From an uncultured Actinomycetes bacterium (lineage in GTDB: Bacteria; Actinomycetota; Acidimicrobiia; IMCC26256; PALSA-555): 52,829 nucleotides of DNA. A model generated the notes under the pieces. It ran no database searches and had not been told where the DNA came from. It worked only from the letters and a program-made list of their open reading frames with translations. The stretch spans positions 1 through 52,829 of the forward strand of contig CAIUKV010000079.1 in the NCBI GenBank assembly GCA_903899845.1. Direction: 5' to 3'. A program made the position numbers and the translations under genes. Within the stretch, counting starts at the first letter, position 1, and every line of letters begins with the position of its first letter. Positions 1 through 6,942 of the stretch are shown here, piece by piece.

Positions 1-2
1 CC

Positions 3-305
3 GTGTCCCTCGCTTCCGCACCGCCCGACTCCACCGACTCCACCGACTCCACCGACTCCACCGACTCCACCGACTCCACCGACTCCACCGACTCCACCGA
101 CTCCACCGACTCCACCGACTCCACCGACTCCACCGACCTCACCGACCCCACCGACCCCACCGGCCCCGACGAGCGCGGGCTCGCCACCGCCGAGCTGCTC
201 GGCAACGCCGCCCTGGGCATCGCCGCTCTCGTCGCGATCTGGGCCGTGCTGCAGTCGATCGGGCTCGACGTCATGGACTGGATCCGCGCGCAGCTCCAGG
301 TGTGA
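3..305 (+). CDS. Flp-type prepilin with a DST-repeat leader
   Basis: Small pilin-like protein of 100 residues. After 12 perfect Asp-Ser-Thr repeats (residues 9-44) comes an ERGLATAE segment, then a hydrophobic helix (about 65-85) and a short polar end. Gly59 followed by Glu at +5 (G|LATAE) fits the class III prepilin peptidase site of Flp/Tad pilins. Downstream TadE/TadG-like genes support a role as the pilin of a tight-adherence pilus. The repeat lies in the leader, before the predicted cleavage site, which is unusual because Flp leaders are normally short. No ATG, GTG or TTG lies between the repeat and the cleavage site, so translation must start upstream of the repeat. The GTG start is two bases from the window edge, so the true start may lie outside. 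It could also be a DUF4244-like protein. Confidence 0.65.
   Translation: MSLASAPPDSTDSTDSTDSTDSTDSTDSTDSTDSTDSTDSTDSTDLTDPTDPTGPDERGLATAELLGNAALGIAALVAIWAVLQSIGLDVMDWIRAQLQV
27..134 (+). repeat. 12 copies of a 9-bp tandem repeat (GACTCCACC)
   Basis: The 9-bp unit GACTCCACC is repeated 12 times without a mismatch and encodes (Asp-Ser-Thr)12. Degenerate copies (GACCTCACC, GACCCCACC twice) follow at 135-161. Because the unit is a multiple of three, copy-number change would keep the reading frame. Perfect identity at synonymous sites suggests recent slippage expansion. Confidence 0.97.
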
Positions 306-709
306 GGATGCGCGACCGGTCCGTCGGCACGACCCCGGCCGAGTCCGGGACGGCCTCGCTCGCGTTCGTCGTCGCAGCGGCGATGGCGTGCGTCGTGTTC
401 GTCGTCCTCGCCGACGTGGTCACCCTGCAGTACACCCGCCAGTCGGTGGACGCCGCCCTCGACGAGGCGGTGCGGGCGGGCAGTCGGGCCGATGCGCCGG
501 TCGCGGTGTGCGCCGACCGGGCCCGGGCGGTCCTCGCCGGACTGCTCGGGCCGGCGGCCCGCCGCGGGATCGTGGTGACCTGTGCGACCACGGGCACGCC
601 GCCGGTGGTCCGGGCCCGGGCGACGGTGACCCGGGCGGCGTGGCTCCCCGGGATGCCGGGATGGTCGGACGCCCGGGCCCGCCGCGCGGTGCTGGAGGTG
701 CTGCCGTGA
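302..709 (+). CDS. TadE-like pseudopilin
   Basis: Protein of 135 residues with one N-terminal hydrophobic helix (about 18-42) preceded by an ESGTASLAF segment, as in TadE-family pseudopilins that join the base of Flp pili. The rest is an extracytoplasmic domain with two cysteines (about 70 and 95) that could form a disulfide. The GTG start overlaps the stop of the prepilin gene by 4 nt (GTGA), which implies translational coupling; an ATG two codons later is also possible. The family call rests on the helix position, size and neighbours, because TadE sequences diverge strongly. Confidence 0.7.
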   Translation: MRMRDRSVGTTPAESGTASLAFVVAAAMACVVFVVLADVVTLQYTRQSVDAALDEAVRAGSRADAPVAVCADRARAVLAGLLGPAARRGIVVTCATTGTPPVVRARATVTRAAWLPGMPGWSDARARRAVLEVLP

Positions 710-1161
710 CGCGGCGTCCCCCGCGTCGCTCGCGGTCGACCGGTCCCGTGCGGGCCCGGGGTGCGGCGGGCTCCGCTGCGGTCGAGTGCAGCGCGGGCAT
801 CGCGCTGCTGCTCCTGCCGGTGGTGCTCCTCGTCGCCCTCGTCCCGACGTGGGCGGAGCGCCAGGGTCTGGCCCGGGTCGCGGCCCGGGACGCGGCGCGG
901 CGGGTGGCCCTGGTCGGGTGGTGCGACCGCGCCGGGGCCGACGCCGTGGTCGCCGACCACACCGGCGACCTCCCCGCCGGCGCCGCCCGACTCGACCTGG
1001 ACTGCACCCCGGGGGCGCCGTTGGCCCGGGGTGGCGCAGTGACCGCCCGGGTCACCGTGGCGATGCCCGCCCTGGTGGTCCCCGCCCTCGGCGTCGGACC
1101 CGGGTGGCAGTGGACCGCGGTGCACCGCCATCCCGTCGATCCCTACGGGAGCCGGCCGTGA
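706..1161 (+). CDS. TadE-like pseudopilin
   Basis: Protein of 151 residues with a basic N-terminus and the sequence AAGSAAVE just before a long hydrophobic stretch (about 27-50). Gly followed by Glu at +5 matches the prepilin peptidase site, and a helix containing ERQGLARVAARDAARR follows, as in TadE proteins. Start chosen as GTG with a 4-nt GTGA overlap on the preceding stop. The reading frame stays open upstream, but that extension runs antiparallel to nothing known and overlaps the previous gene entirely. It is the third member of a four-gene pilin cluster whose TadA/B/C motor genes must lie to the left of the window. Confidence 0.7.
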   Translation: MTRRPPRRSRSTGPVRARGAAGSAAVECSAGIALLLLPVVLLVALVPTWAERQGLARVAARDAARRVALVGWCDRAGADAVVADHTGDLPAGAARLDLDCTPGAPLARGGAVTARVTVAMPALVVPALGVGPGWQWTAVHRHPVDPYGSRP

Positions 1162-1604
1162 AGCGGGCGCGCGGTGGTGCCGAGCGGGGGACGGTCACCC
1201 TGTGGATCCTCGGGCTCGCGTGCTGCACGCTGCCCCTCGGCGGGTTGGGGGTCGATCTCGGCCGGGCCGTCTCGGCCCGCCGGGCGCTCGCGGCCGCCGC
1301 CGACGCTGCGGCCCTGGCCGGGGCCGGGGCGCTCGACGAGGCCCGCTACCGGGCGTCGGGCGCGGTGGCGCTCGACCCGGGCGCGGCCGCGGCCCGGGCC
1401 CGGGAGTCGGTCGCGGCTCAGGACGACCGGGCCGGGCTGCGGACCGTGACCGTCGACGCCGACCCCGCCCGGGTGACCGTCACCGTCACCGGCACCGTCG
1501 ACCTCACCCTGCTGCGACTGGTCCGGGGCGGGCGGCCCTTCGTGGTCCGGGTCGAGGCGACGGCCCGGCCCCATCTGCTGCCTTGCTGCCCTGACCGGCC
1601 CTGA
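1158..1604 (+). CDS. TadG-like pilus assembly protein
   Basis: Protein of 148 residues. The N-terminus (RGTVTLWILGLA, then hydrophobic residues to GLGVDLGRAVSARRALAAAADAAALAGA) is the classic TadE/TadG-like (PF13400) signature with the VDLGR and AADAAALAGA motifs. The remainder is a short beta-rich region (TVTVDADPARVTVTVTGTVDL). It lacks the von Willebrand domain of full-length TadG, so it is a short actinobacterial type. The GTG start overlaps the previous stop by 4 nt. Its stop codon lies inside a 10-bp tandem repeat, so repeat slippage would change the C-terminus. Confidence 0.78.
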   Translation: MKRARGGAERGTVTLWILGLACCTLPLGGLGVDLGRAVSARRALAAAADAAALAGAGALDEARYRASGAVALDPGAAAARARESVAAQDDRAGLRTVTVDADPARVTVTVTGTVDLTLLRLVRGGRPFVVRVEATARPHLLPCCPDRP

Positions 1605-1620
1605 CCGGCCCTGACCGGCC
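1589..1620. repeat. 10-bp tandem repeat over a stop codon
   Basis: Three copies of CCCTGACCGG and a fourth partial copy. The TadG-like gene terminates at the TGA in the second copy. Since 10 is not a multiple of 3, the copies present TGA in successive frames. Confidence 0.9.
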
Positions 1621-1727
1621 CTGATCTGCCCCGGAGGCCCCCGGAGGCGCCGGGAGTCACCGGGATCTCCGACCCGGGGTCGCCCCGACCCCCGGTCCCG
1701 ACGGCGGTGGGTCCCGACCGGCGGTGG

Positions 1728-1733
1728 TAGACC
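1728..1733 (+). promoter_or_regulatory. -10 hexamer TAGACC, likely leaderless
   Basis: A TANNNN hexamer 7 nt before the ATG of the SDR gene, with no Shine-Dalgarno sequence between. The spacing matches other genes in the window that look leaderless. The last base is C rather than T, so this is a weaker example. Confidence 0.4.
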
Positions 1734-1740
1734 CCGGGGC

Positions 1741-2514
1741 ATGGGAGCAGCGGGGTACGCCGACGCACTGTTCGACCTGAGCGGCCGGGTGGCCCTCGTC
1801 ACCGGGGGGAGCCGGGGTCTCGGCCGGGCCATGACCCTGGCTCTGGCCCGCGGCGGGGCCGACGTGGTGATCGCCAGCCGCCGGCTCGAGGCGTGCGAGG
1901 CGGTGGCGCAGGAGGTGCGCGACGCCACCGGTCGGGAGGCGCTCGCGTACGGCTGCAACGTCGGCCACTGGGACGAGCTCGACGGCCTGGTCGACGCCGC
2001 CTACGAGCGGTTCGGCCGGGTCGACGTGCTCGTGAACAACGCGGGCAAGTCGCCGCTGTACCCGAGCCTGCTCGAGCTCGAGGAGGGCCTCTGGGACGCG
2101 GTGTTCAACCTGAACCTCAAGGGGCCGTTCCGGCTCTCGGTGCTGGTCGGCACGCGGATGAAGGCGGCCGGTGCGGGCTCGATCGTCAACATCTCGACCA
2201 GCGGCGCGCTGCGCCCCGACCCCGCGTTCGTCCCCTACGCCGCGGCGAAGGCCGGGCTGAACAACATCACCGAGGCGCTGGCCAAGGCGCTGGGGCCCGA
2301 GGTGCGGGTGAACTGCATCTCGGCCGGTCCCTTCGACACCGACGTCACCAAGGCGTGGGACCCGGCGATGCGCGCCCCGGGTGGGCTCCCCGGGTTCGCG
2401 CTCCGGCGGATCGGCGACCCCGACGAGATCGTGGGCGCGGCGCTGTACTTCGCGAGCGATGCGTCGAGCTTCACCACCGGCGCGCTCCTGCGGGTCGACG
2501 GTGGCATGCCCTGA
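1741..2514 (+). CDS. SDR family oxidoreductase
   Basis: Classical short-chain dehydrogenase/reductase of 257 residues, the usual length. It has the Rossmann motif TGGSRGLG (21-28), the NNAG motif (99-102), catalytic Ser in the ISTS segment (about 152) and the YAAAK catalytic pair (Tyr166, Lys170). Arg/Ser residues after the second strand (ASRR) suggest NADP preference. The substrate cannot be read from sequence. It resembles gluconate 5-dehydrogenase or 3-oxoacyl reductase relatives. It is convergent with rsgA, with only 22 bases between the stops, and has its own putative promoter just before the ATG. Confidence 0.88.
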   Translation: MGAAGYADALFDLSGRVALVTGGSRGLGRAMTLALARGGADVVIASRRLEACEAVAQEVRDATGREALAYGCNVGHWDELDGLVDAAYERFGRVDVLVNNAGKSPLYPSLLELEEGLWDAVFNLNLKGPFRLSVLVGTRMKAAGAGSIVNISTSGALRPDPAFVPYAAAKAGLNNITEALAKALGPEVRVNCISAGPFDTDVTKAWDPAMRAPGGLPGFALRRIGDPDEIVGAALYFASDASSFTTGALLRVDGGMP

Positions 2515-2536
2515 CCCGCCGCCGCGCCGGGCCGGC

Positions 2537-3523
2537 TCAGGGGCTGCGCCCGCCGGCCGCCTCGTCCCGCAGGTGCCGCCACGCGGCGAGGCGCTCCGGG
2601 TCGAGCGTGCCTGCGGCGACGGCGGCGAGCACTGCGCACTCGGGCTCGTTGGTGTGGGTGCAGTCGTCGAAGCGGCAGTCGTCGACGTGGGCCGTGACGT
2701 CGTCGAACACGTCGTCGACCACGCCGACGTCGGTGTAGATCCCGATCTCGCGCAGTCCCGGGGTGTCGACGATGCGACAGCCCGGCCCGTCGGGATCGGT
2801 GATCACGTGCAGGGCGCGCGCGGTGGTGGTGTGCCGGCCCTTGGCGTCGCCCCGTCGCACCGCGCGCGTCGCGGCGATCTCGCGTCCGGCCAGGGCGTTG
2901 ACGAGGGTGGACTTGCCCGCACCGGACTCGCCCACGAACGCCACCGTCCGGTCGGCCACCGCGGCCCGCACCGCGTCGAGTCCGTGGTCGGTGGCCACCG
3001 AGGTGACGATCGTCACGATCCCGGGCGCCGCCCGGGCGACCAGGGCGACCGCGGCGCGCGCGGCTGCGGGGTCGACCAGGTCGGCCTTGGTGAGCACCAC
3101 GATCGGGACGGAGCCGGCCGCGCGCACCTGCACCACGAAGCGCTGGATCCGCCCCGGCTTGACCGGGCGGTCGAGCCCCCCGACGATCCCGACGCAGTCG
3201 ACGTTGGCGGCCATGATCTGCCCGCCACCGCGTGTCGGGTCGCGGCGTTGGAGCAGCGAGGTGCGGGGGAGCACCGTGACCACGGACTCGGCGTCGACCA
3301 GGACCCAGTCGCCGACGGCGAGCGGGGGCAGGGCCGGGCGCAGCGGCCGGGTCGAGGTCCCGTGGGCGCCGGCGACGACCACGGCGACGCCGTCGTGACG
3401 GACGACCCGGGCCGGCTCGGTCCCCGCCGCGGCCGCAGCCGTGGCGGCGGCGGCCCAGGTCTCGCTCCAGCCGAGGGCCCGGAGGCGCTCGGCCTCCGGC
3501 GGCGTCGACCCGGGCGGGCTCAC
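2537..3523 (-). CDS. rsgA: Ribosome small subunit-dependent GTPase A
   Basis: Circularly permuted GTPase that helps late maturation of the 30S subunit. The motif order is the permuted one: G4 TKAD (145-148), then G1 P-loop GESGAGKST (198-206), then G3 DTPG (253-256). A C-terminal zinc-binding knuckle with Cys283, Cys288, His290 and Cys296 follows. An N-terminal OB-like region (about 40-100) precedes the GTPase. The GTG start 17 nt after the ligase stop gives 328 residues, normal for RsgA; the frame is open further upstream but would overlap the ligase gene. Placement behind a catabolic ligase is probably incidental. Confidence 0.9.
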   Translation of the reverse strand: MSPPGSTPPEAERLRALGWSETWAAAATAAAAAGTEPARVVRHDGVAVVVAGAHGTSTRPLRPALPPLAVGDWVLVDAESVVTVLPRTSLLQRRDPTRGGGQIMAANVDCVGIVGGLDRPVKPGRIQRFVVQVRAAGSVPIVVLTKADLVDPAAARAAVALVARAAPGIVTIVTSVATDHGLDAVRAAVADRTVAFVGESGAGKSTLVNALAGREIAATRAVRRGDAKGRHTTTARALHVITDPDGPGCRIVDTPGLREIGIYTDVGVVDDVFDDVTAHVDDCRFDDCTHTNEPECAVLAAVAAGTLDPERLAAWRHLRDEAAGGRSP

Positions 3524-3539
3524 CCGACGCGCGGGCGAC

Positions 3540-5168
3540 TCACCCGGCGGCCTCGGCCCGGAGCCGGTCGCGCAGCACGAACTTCTGGATCTTGCCCGAC
3601 GGCGTGCGGGGCAGCTCGTCCTCGACCCGGAGCTCCTCGGGGAACTTCTGGCGGGCCAGTCCGGCGGCGGTGAGGTGGTCCCGGACCTCGTCGATCGTCG
3701 GCGCGGTCGCGCCGGGGATGACCCGCACGAAGGCGCAGGCGTGCTCGCCGAGCCGGGCGTCGGGGGCGGCGACCACGGCGACCTCGCTGACGCCGGGCAT
3801 CTTCTGGAGCAGCTCCTCGACCTCGGCGGCCGAGATGTTCTCGCCACCCCGGATGATGATGTCCTTCTTGCGGTCGGTGATGGTGATCGCGCCGCGCTCG
3901 TCGCGCACCGCGATGTCGCCCGACGCGTACCAGCCGTCGGGGCTGACCGCGATCGCCGTGAGTCCGGGGTTCGTGTACCCGACGAACAGGTCGGGACCCC
4001 GGCTCCAGATCTCGCCCGGCGTGCCGTCGGGGACGTCGTGGCCGTCCTCGTCGACCAGGCGGATCTCCACCCCGGCGAGCGGCACGCCGTCGGTGTGGTT
4101 GCGCTGGTCGCGGGGGTCGTCGAAGCTCGATCCGGTGGTCGAGGGGTGCTCGGTCGAGCCGTAGGAGCGCAGGAGCTTGATGCCGAGCGCCTCGGCCCGG
4201 TCGGCGACCGCGGCGGGGACGGCCGATCCGCCCATGCCGACCTGGCGGATCGCCCGGTGGTGGGCCTCGGTGCAGTTCGGGTGGTCGAGCAGCGAGGTGA
4301 GGAAGAAGGTCGAGCCGCTGCCCGCGGTGCAGTCGACCTCGAGGAGCGCGTCGAGGACCATGCCCGGGTCCCACTGGTCGATCAGGAAGATCGGCAGGTT
4401 CCGCAGCACGGGACCGAGCAGACCGCTCTGCATCCCGATGGCGTGCCCGACCGGGGCGCCCACGAGCATCGGGCGGTCGCCGCCCCCGCCCATGCGGGTC
4501 ATGTGGAGCATCTCGCCGTTGAGGGTGCGGTGCGTGTGGATCACGCCCTTCGGGTCGGCGGTGGTGCCCGACGTGTACCCGATCACCGCCGGGGCGTCAG
4601 GGTCGGGGGCGACCGGGGTGAACTCGGCGCCCTCGAGCACCAGGTCGTCGAAGGCGACGGTGCCGCCGGGTCCCTGGCCGACGAAGACGGTGAGCTCGAG
4701 CTCGGGAGCATCCGCGACCGCCCGCTCGTGGTCGGCGACGAAGTCGCGCGAGCCGAACCGGTCGAACGACAGGAACGCCTTGGCCCCCGACTCGCGCAGG
4801 ATGTAGCCGACCTCCTTGGGCCCGTAGAAGTGGACGATCGGCACGAGCACCACGCCGAGCATGGCGGCGCCGTAGAAGGTGATCGCGGCCTCGAAGCAGT
4901 TGGGCATCTGGAACGCGACGACGTCGCCCTCGCGCACGCCTCGTGCGGCGAGGCCGGCTGCGAGGCCCCGGGCCAGGCGGTTGCAGTCGGCGAGGGTGTA
5001 CCGGGCGGGCCGGGTGTGCGACCACACCCGGAACTCGAGCCCGGGGTTCTGGTCGAGGCCCCGCACGACGTGGGTGGTCAGGGTGTCGTCGGTCCAGAGG
5101 CCCTCCGCGAAGTAGCGGGCCCGCAGGTCCGGCGCGGTCTCCCGCAGGGTCCACTCCGTACGCGCCAT
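3540..5168 (-). CDS. AMP-dependent acyl-CoA ligase
   Basis: Acyl-adenylate-forming enzyme of 542 residues that activates a carboxylic acid to its CoA thioester. It carries the P-loop-like motif YTSGTTADPKG (198-208), the adenine-binding YGSTEHP motif, the GWYASGDIAV motif, and the C-terminal GGENISAAEVEELL and RTPSGKIQKF motifs with the catalytic lysine. Overall it looks like the cyclohexanecarboxylate/medium-chain acyl-CoA ligase group, but the substrate is not readable. The ATG is preceded by a strong GGGGGAG ribosome site. It is divergent from the MaoC-DUF35-thiolase operon with a shared palindrome between, so it probably supplies the CoA ester that operon degrades. Confidence 0.88.
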   Translation of the reverse strand: MARTEWTLRETAPDLRARYFAEGLWTDDTLTTHVVRGLDQNPGLEFRVWSHTRPARYTLADCNRLARGLAAGLAARGVREGDVVAFQMPNCFEAAITFYGAAMLGVVLVPIVHFYGPKEVGYILRESGAKAFLSFDRFGSRDFVADHERAVADAPELELTVFVGQGPGGTVAFDDLVLEGAEFTPVAPDPDAPAVIGYTSGTTADPKGVIHTHRTLNGEMLHMTRMGGGGDRPMLVGAPVGHAIGMQSGLLGPVLRNLPIFLIDQWDPGMVLDALLEVDCTAGSGSTFFLTSLLDHPNCTEAHHRAIRQVGMGGSAVPAAVADRAEALGIKLLRSYGSTEHPSTTGSSFDDPRDQRNHTDGVPLAGVEIRLVDEDGHDVPDGTPGEIWSRGPDLFVGYTNPGLTAIAVSPDGWYASGDIAVRDERGAITITDRKKDIIIRGGENISAAEVEELLQKMPGVSEVAVVAAPDARLGEHACAFVRVIPGATAPTIDEVRDHLTAAGLARQKFPEELRVEDELPRTPSGKIQKFVLRDRLRAEAAG

Positions 5169-5211
5169 CGTCTCCCCCCGGCTCGGTCCGGCGCCCCCGG
5201 CGCCGGTGGCG

Positions 5212-5217
5212 ACACTA
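5212..5217 (-). promoter_or_regulatory. Putative -10 (TAGTGT) of the acyl-CoA ligase gene
   Basis: TAGTGT on the minus strand, about 44 nt before the ligase ATG. The inverted repeat at 5229-5242 lies where the -35 and spacer of this promoter would be. Confidence 0.4.
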
Positions 5218-5228
5218 TGGCCCGGAAT

Positions 5229-5242
5229 TGACACACGTGTCA
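5229..5242. promoter_or_regulatory. Palindromic operator TGACAC-AC-GTGTCA
   Basis: Perfect 6+6 inverted repeat with a 2-bp spacer in the divergent region between ligase and MaoC genes. The first bases are also part of TTGACA (5228-5233), a consensus -35 for the rightward operon. The position on both promoters and the dyad shape fit a TetR- or GntR/FadR-type repressor, but no regulator gene lies next to it. A related TGAC-N6-GTCA site occurs near 33.88 kb. Confidence 0.65.
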
Positions 5243-5296
5243 GGCGGGGGCAACGCTGACGGACCCGTCCCCGACCCGACTGGAGCACGAACGGCC

Positions 5297-5725
5297 ATGG
5301 CGCAGCGCATTCGGTACGCCGACGAGGTGGCGGTGGGCGACACGGCCCCCGAGTTCCGCCACGAGCTGACCCGGACCGACCTCGTGATGTACGCCGGGGC
5401 GTCGGGCGACTTCAACCCCATGCACCACGACGAGGTGCAGGCGACCGCCGCCGGCCTGCCCTCGGTGTTCGGGCACGGGATGTTCACCATGGGCCTCCTC
5501 GGCAAGGCGGTGACCGACTACGTCGGCGTGGGCAATCTCGAGCGCTTCGGGGTCCGGTTCACCCAGCAGACCTGGCCGGGGGAGACCCTCGCCACCCAGG
5601 TGACGGTCACCCGCGCCTTCGAGGAGGACGGCGTCCACAAGGTCGAGCTCGAGTGCGCCGTCGTCAACCAGGACGGCGCCCCGAAGGTGCAGGGCAGCGC
5701 CGTCGCCGTGCTGCCGACGCGCTGA
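5297..5725 (+). CDS. MaoC-like hot-dog enoyl-CoA hydratase
   Basis: MaoC-type hydratase/dehydratase of 142 residues with the hydratase signature: Asp38, Asn40, Pro41 and His43 in GDFNPMHHDE, and the FGHGMFTMG segment (58-66). Such proteins add water to enoyl-CoA esters. It is the first gene of a tightly packed operon with two DUF35 proteins and an Ltp2-like thiolase. In the mycobacterial cholesterol side-chain system a MaoC and a DUF35 domain are fused (ChsH2); here they are adjacent separate genes, so a hydratase role just before the aldolase/thiolase step is inferred. The ATG has a GGAG about 10 nt upstream. Confidence 0.85.
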   Translation: MAQRIRYADEVAVGDTAPEFRHELTRTDLVMYAGASGDFNPMHHDEVQATAAGLPSVFGHGMFTMGLLGKAVTDYVGVGNLERFGVRFTQQTWPGETLATQVTVTRAFEEDGVHKVELECAVVNQDGAPKVQGSAVAVLPTR

Positions 5726-5733
5726 TCCGGGCC

Positions 5734-6159
5734 GTGCCGCCCCGCTTCGACCTCCCCACCCCGGACGAGGAGACCGAGCCGTTCTGGTCCGGGGTCAACG
5801 AGGACGTCCTCCGGATCAAGCGGTGTCGCGACTGCGGCCGGTCGCACTTCTACCCGCGTCCGTTCTGCCCCCACTGCTGGAGCGGCGCCGTGGAGTGGTA
5901 CGAGGCGTCGGGCCGGGCGACCCTCTACACGTGGTCGGTCGTGCACAACAACGACCTCCCGCCCTTCAACGAGCGGCTCCCGTACGTGGCCGCGCTCGTG
6001 GACCTGGAGGAGGGGCCGCGCATGATGACCAACGTCGTGGAGTGCTCCTTCGACGAGCTGACCGCCGACATGCCCCTCGAGGTCGTCTACGAGCAGGTCT
6101 CCGACGACCCCCTCGTGAAGCTGCCCCGGTTCCGCCCGGTCCGGGACGCCGCCCGGTGA
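5734..6159 (+). CDS. DUF35 zinc-ribbon/OB-fold protein (first copy)
   Basis: Protein of 141 residues with an N-terminal helix (ETEPFW), a rubredoxin-like zinc ribbon with Cys31, Cys34, Cys45 and Cys48, and an OB fold that binds acyl-CoA in related proteins. DUF35 proteins partner thiolase-like or hydratase enzymes. The GTG start is 8 nt after the MaoC stop. Because it directly follows MaoC, it may complete a split ChsH2-like unit, while the second DUF35 gene serves the thiolase. That division of labour is an inference. Confidence 0.85.
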   Translation: MPPRFDLPTPDEETEPFWSGVNEDVLRIKRCRDCGRSHFYPRPFCPHCWSGAVEWYEASGRATLYTWSVVHNNDLPPFNERLPYVAALVDLEEGPRMMTNVVECSFDELTADMPLEVVYEQVSDDPLVKLPRFRPVRDAAR

Positions 6160-6524
6160 GCGGGGTCCCGCCGGCGGGGGCCGAGCCCGAGTGGAGCTTC
6201 GCCTACGAGCGCCCGATCCACGACGTCTTCCCGGCGCTCCACGACGCCCAGGCGGCGTGGCTCAGCCAGATCGACTCGCTGCACGCGCCCGACCGCAAGA
6301 CCCACGAGCTCATCCGCATGGTGTGCACGGTGGTGGCCCGCAACCCGGTCGGGATCCGGCGTCACGCGCGGCTGGCCCGCGAGGTGGGGGCGTCGTGGGA
6401 CGAGATCCTCGGGTCGGTCATGCTGACCTGCGTCGCCTTCGGCGTGGGCCCCGCGGTCGAGGCCATCCCGCACGCCCGGGCCGGGTTCGACGAAGCCGCC
6501 GAGGTGGAGGCCGACGATGAGTGA
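6156..6524 (+). CDS. Carboxymuconolactone decarboxylase-like protein
   Basis: Protein of 122 residues of the CMD/AhpD fold. The helical core includes RKTHELIRMVCTVVARNPVGIRRHARLAREVGASWDEILGSVMLTCVAFG, typical of the family. It has no CxxC peroxidatic pair, so an AhpD redox role is unlikely; the single cysteines are spaced far apart. Its function inside a hydratase-DUF35-thiolase operon is unknown. It overlaps the previous gene by 4 nt (GTGA) and the next by 8 nt, so it is fully coupled. It may act on, or hold, a CoA-bound intermediate. Confidence 0.72.
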   Translation: MSGVPPAGAEPEWSFAYERPIHDVFPALHDAQAAWLSQIDSLHAPDRKTHELIRMVCTVVARNPVGIRRHARLAREVGASWDEILGSVMLTCVAFGVGPAVEAIPHARAGFDEAAEVEADDE

Positions 6525-6942
6525 CGCACCCTTCCGGATCCTGCCCCGGATCACCGAGCGCAACGAGGCGTTCTGGTCGTCGGGTCAGGACGGCCGGCTG
6601 CGCTTCCAGCGCTGCGGCTCGTGCCGGTACTGGATCCATCCGCACTCCGTGCTGTGCCCGCAGTGCCTCGGCAAGGATCTCGCCTACGAGGCGGTGTCGG
6701 GCCGGGCGGTCGTGCACACGTTCACCGTCAACCACCAGCCCTGGATGCCGGTGCCGGAGCTCCCGTTCGCGTTGGCGATCGTGGAGCTCCCCGAGCAGGA
6801 GGGGCTCCGGCTCACCACGGTGATCGTGCACTGCCCGGTGGACGAGGTCGCGATCGGCATGCCCGTGCAGGTGACGTTCGAGGCCCACGAGGACGAGAAC
6901 ATCTGGATCCCGATGTTCGAGCCGATCCGGGAGTCGCAGTGA
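6517..6942 (+). CDS. DUF35 zinc-ribbon/OB-fold protein (second copy)
   Basis: Protein of 141 residues, same architecture as the first DUF35 copy: zinc ribbon Cys33, Cys36, Cys47, Cys50, then an OB fold (about 55-135). The ATG lies 8 nt inside the end of the CMD-like gene, and its stop overlaps the thiolase start by 4 nt. Known DUF35 proteins (for example the one paired with Ltp2) are encoded beside their thiolase and are needed for its activity, so this copy is the likely thiolase partner. Confidence 0.86.
   Translation: MSDAPFRILPRITERNEAFWSSGQDGRLRFQRCGSCRYWIHPHSVLCPQCLGKDLAYEAVSGRAVVHTFTVNHQPWMPVPELPFALAIVELPEQEGLRLTTVIVHCPVDEVAIGMPVQVTFEAHEDENIWIPMFEPIRESQ

Noticed and set aside
27-134. 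CRISPR or non-coding satellite
   Set aside because: The unit is 9 bp, contiguous without spacers, and stays in frame inside a pilin-like gene.
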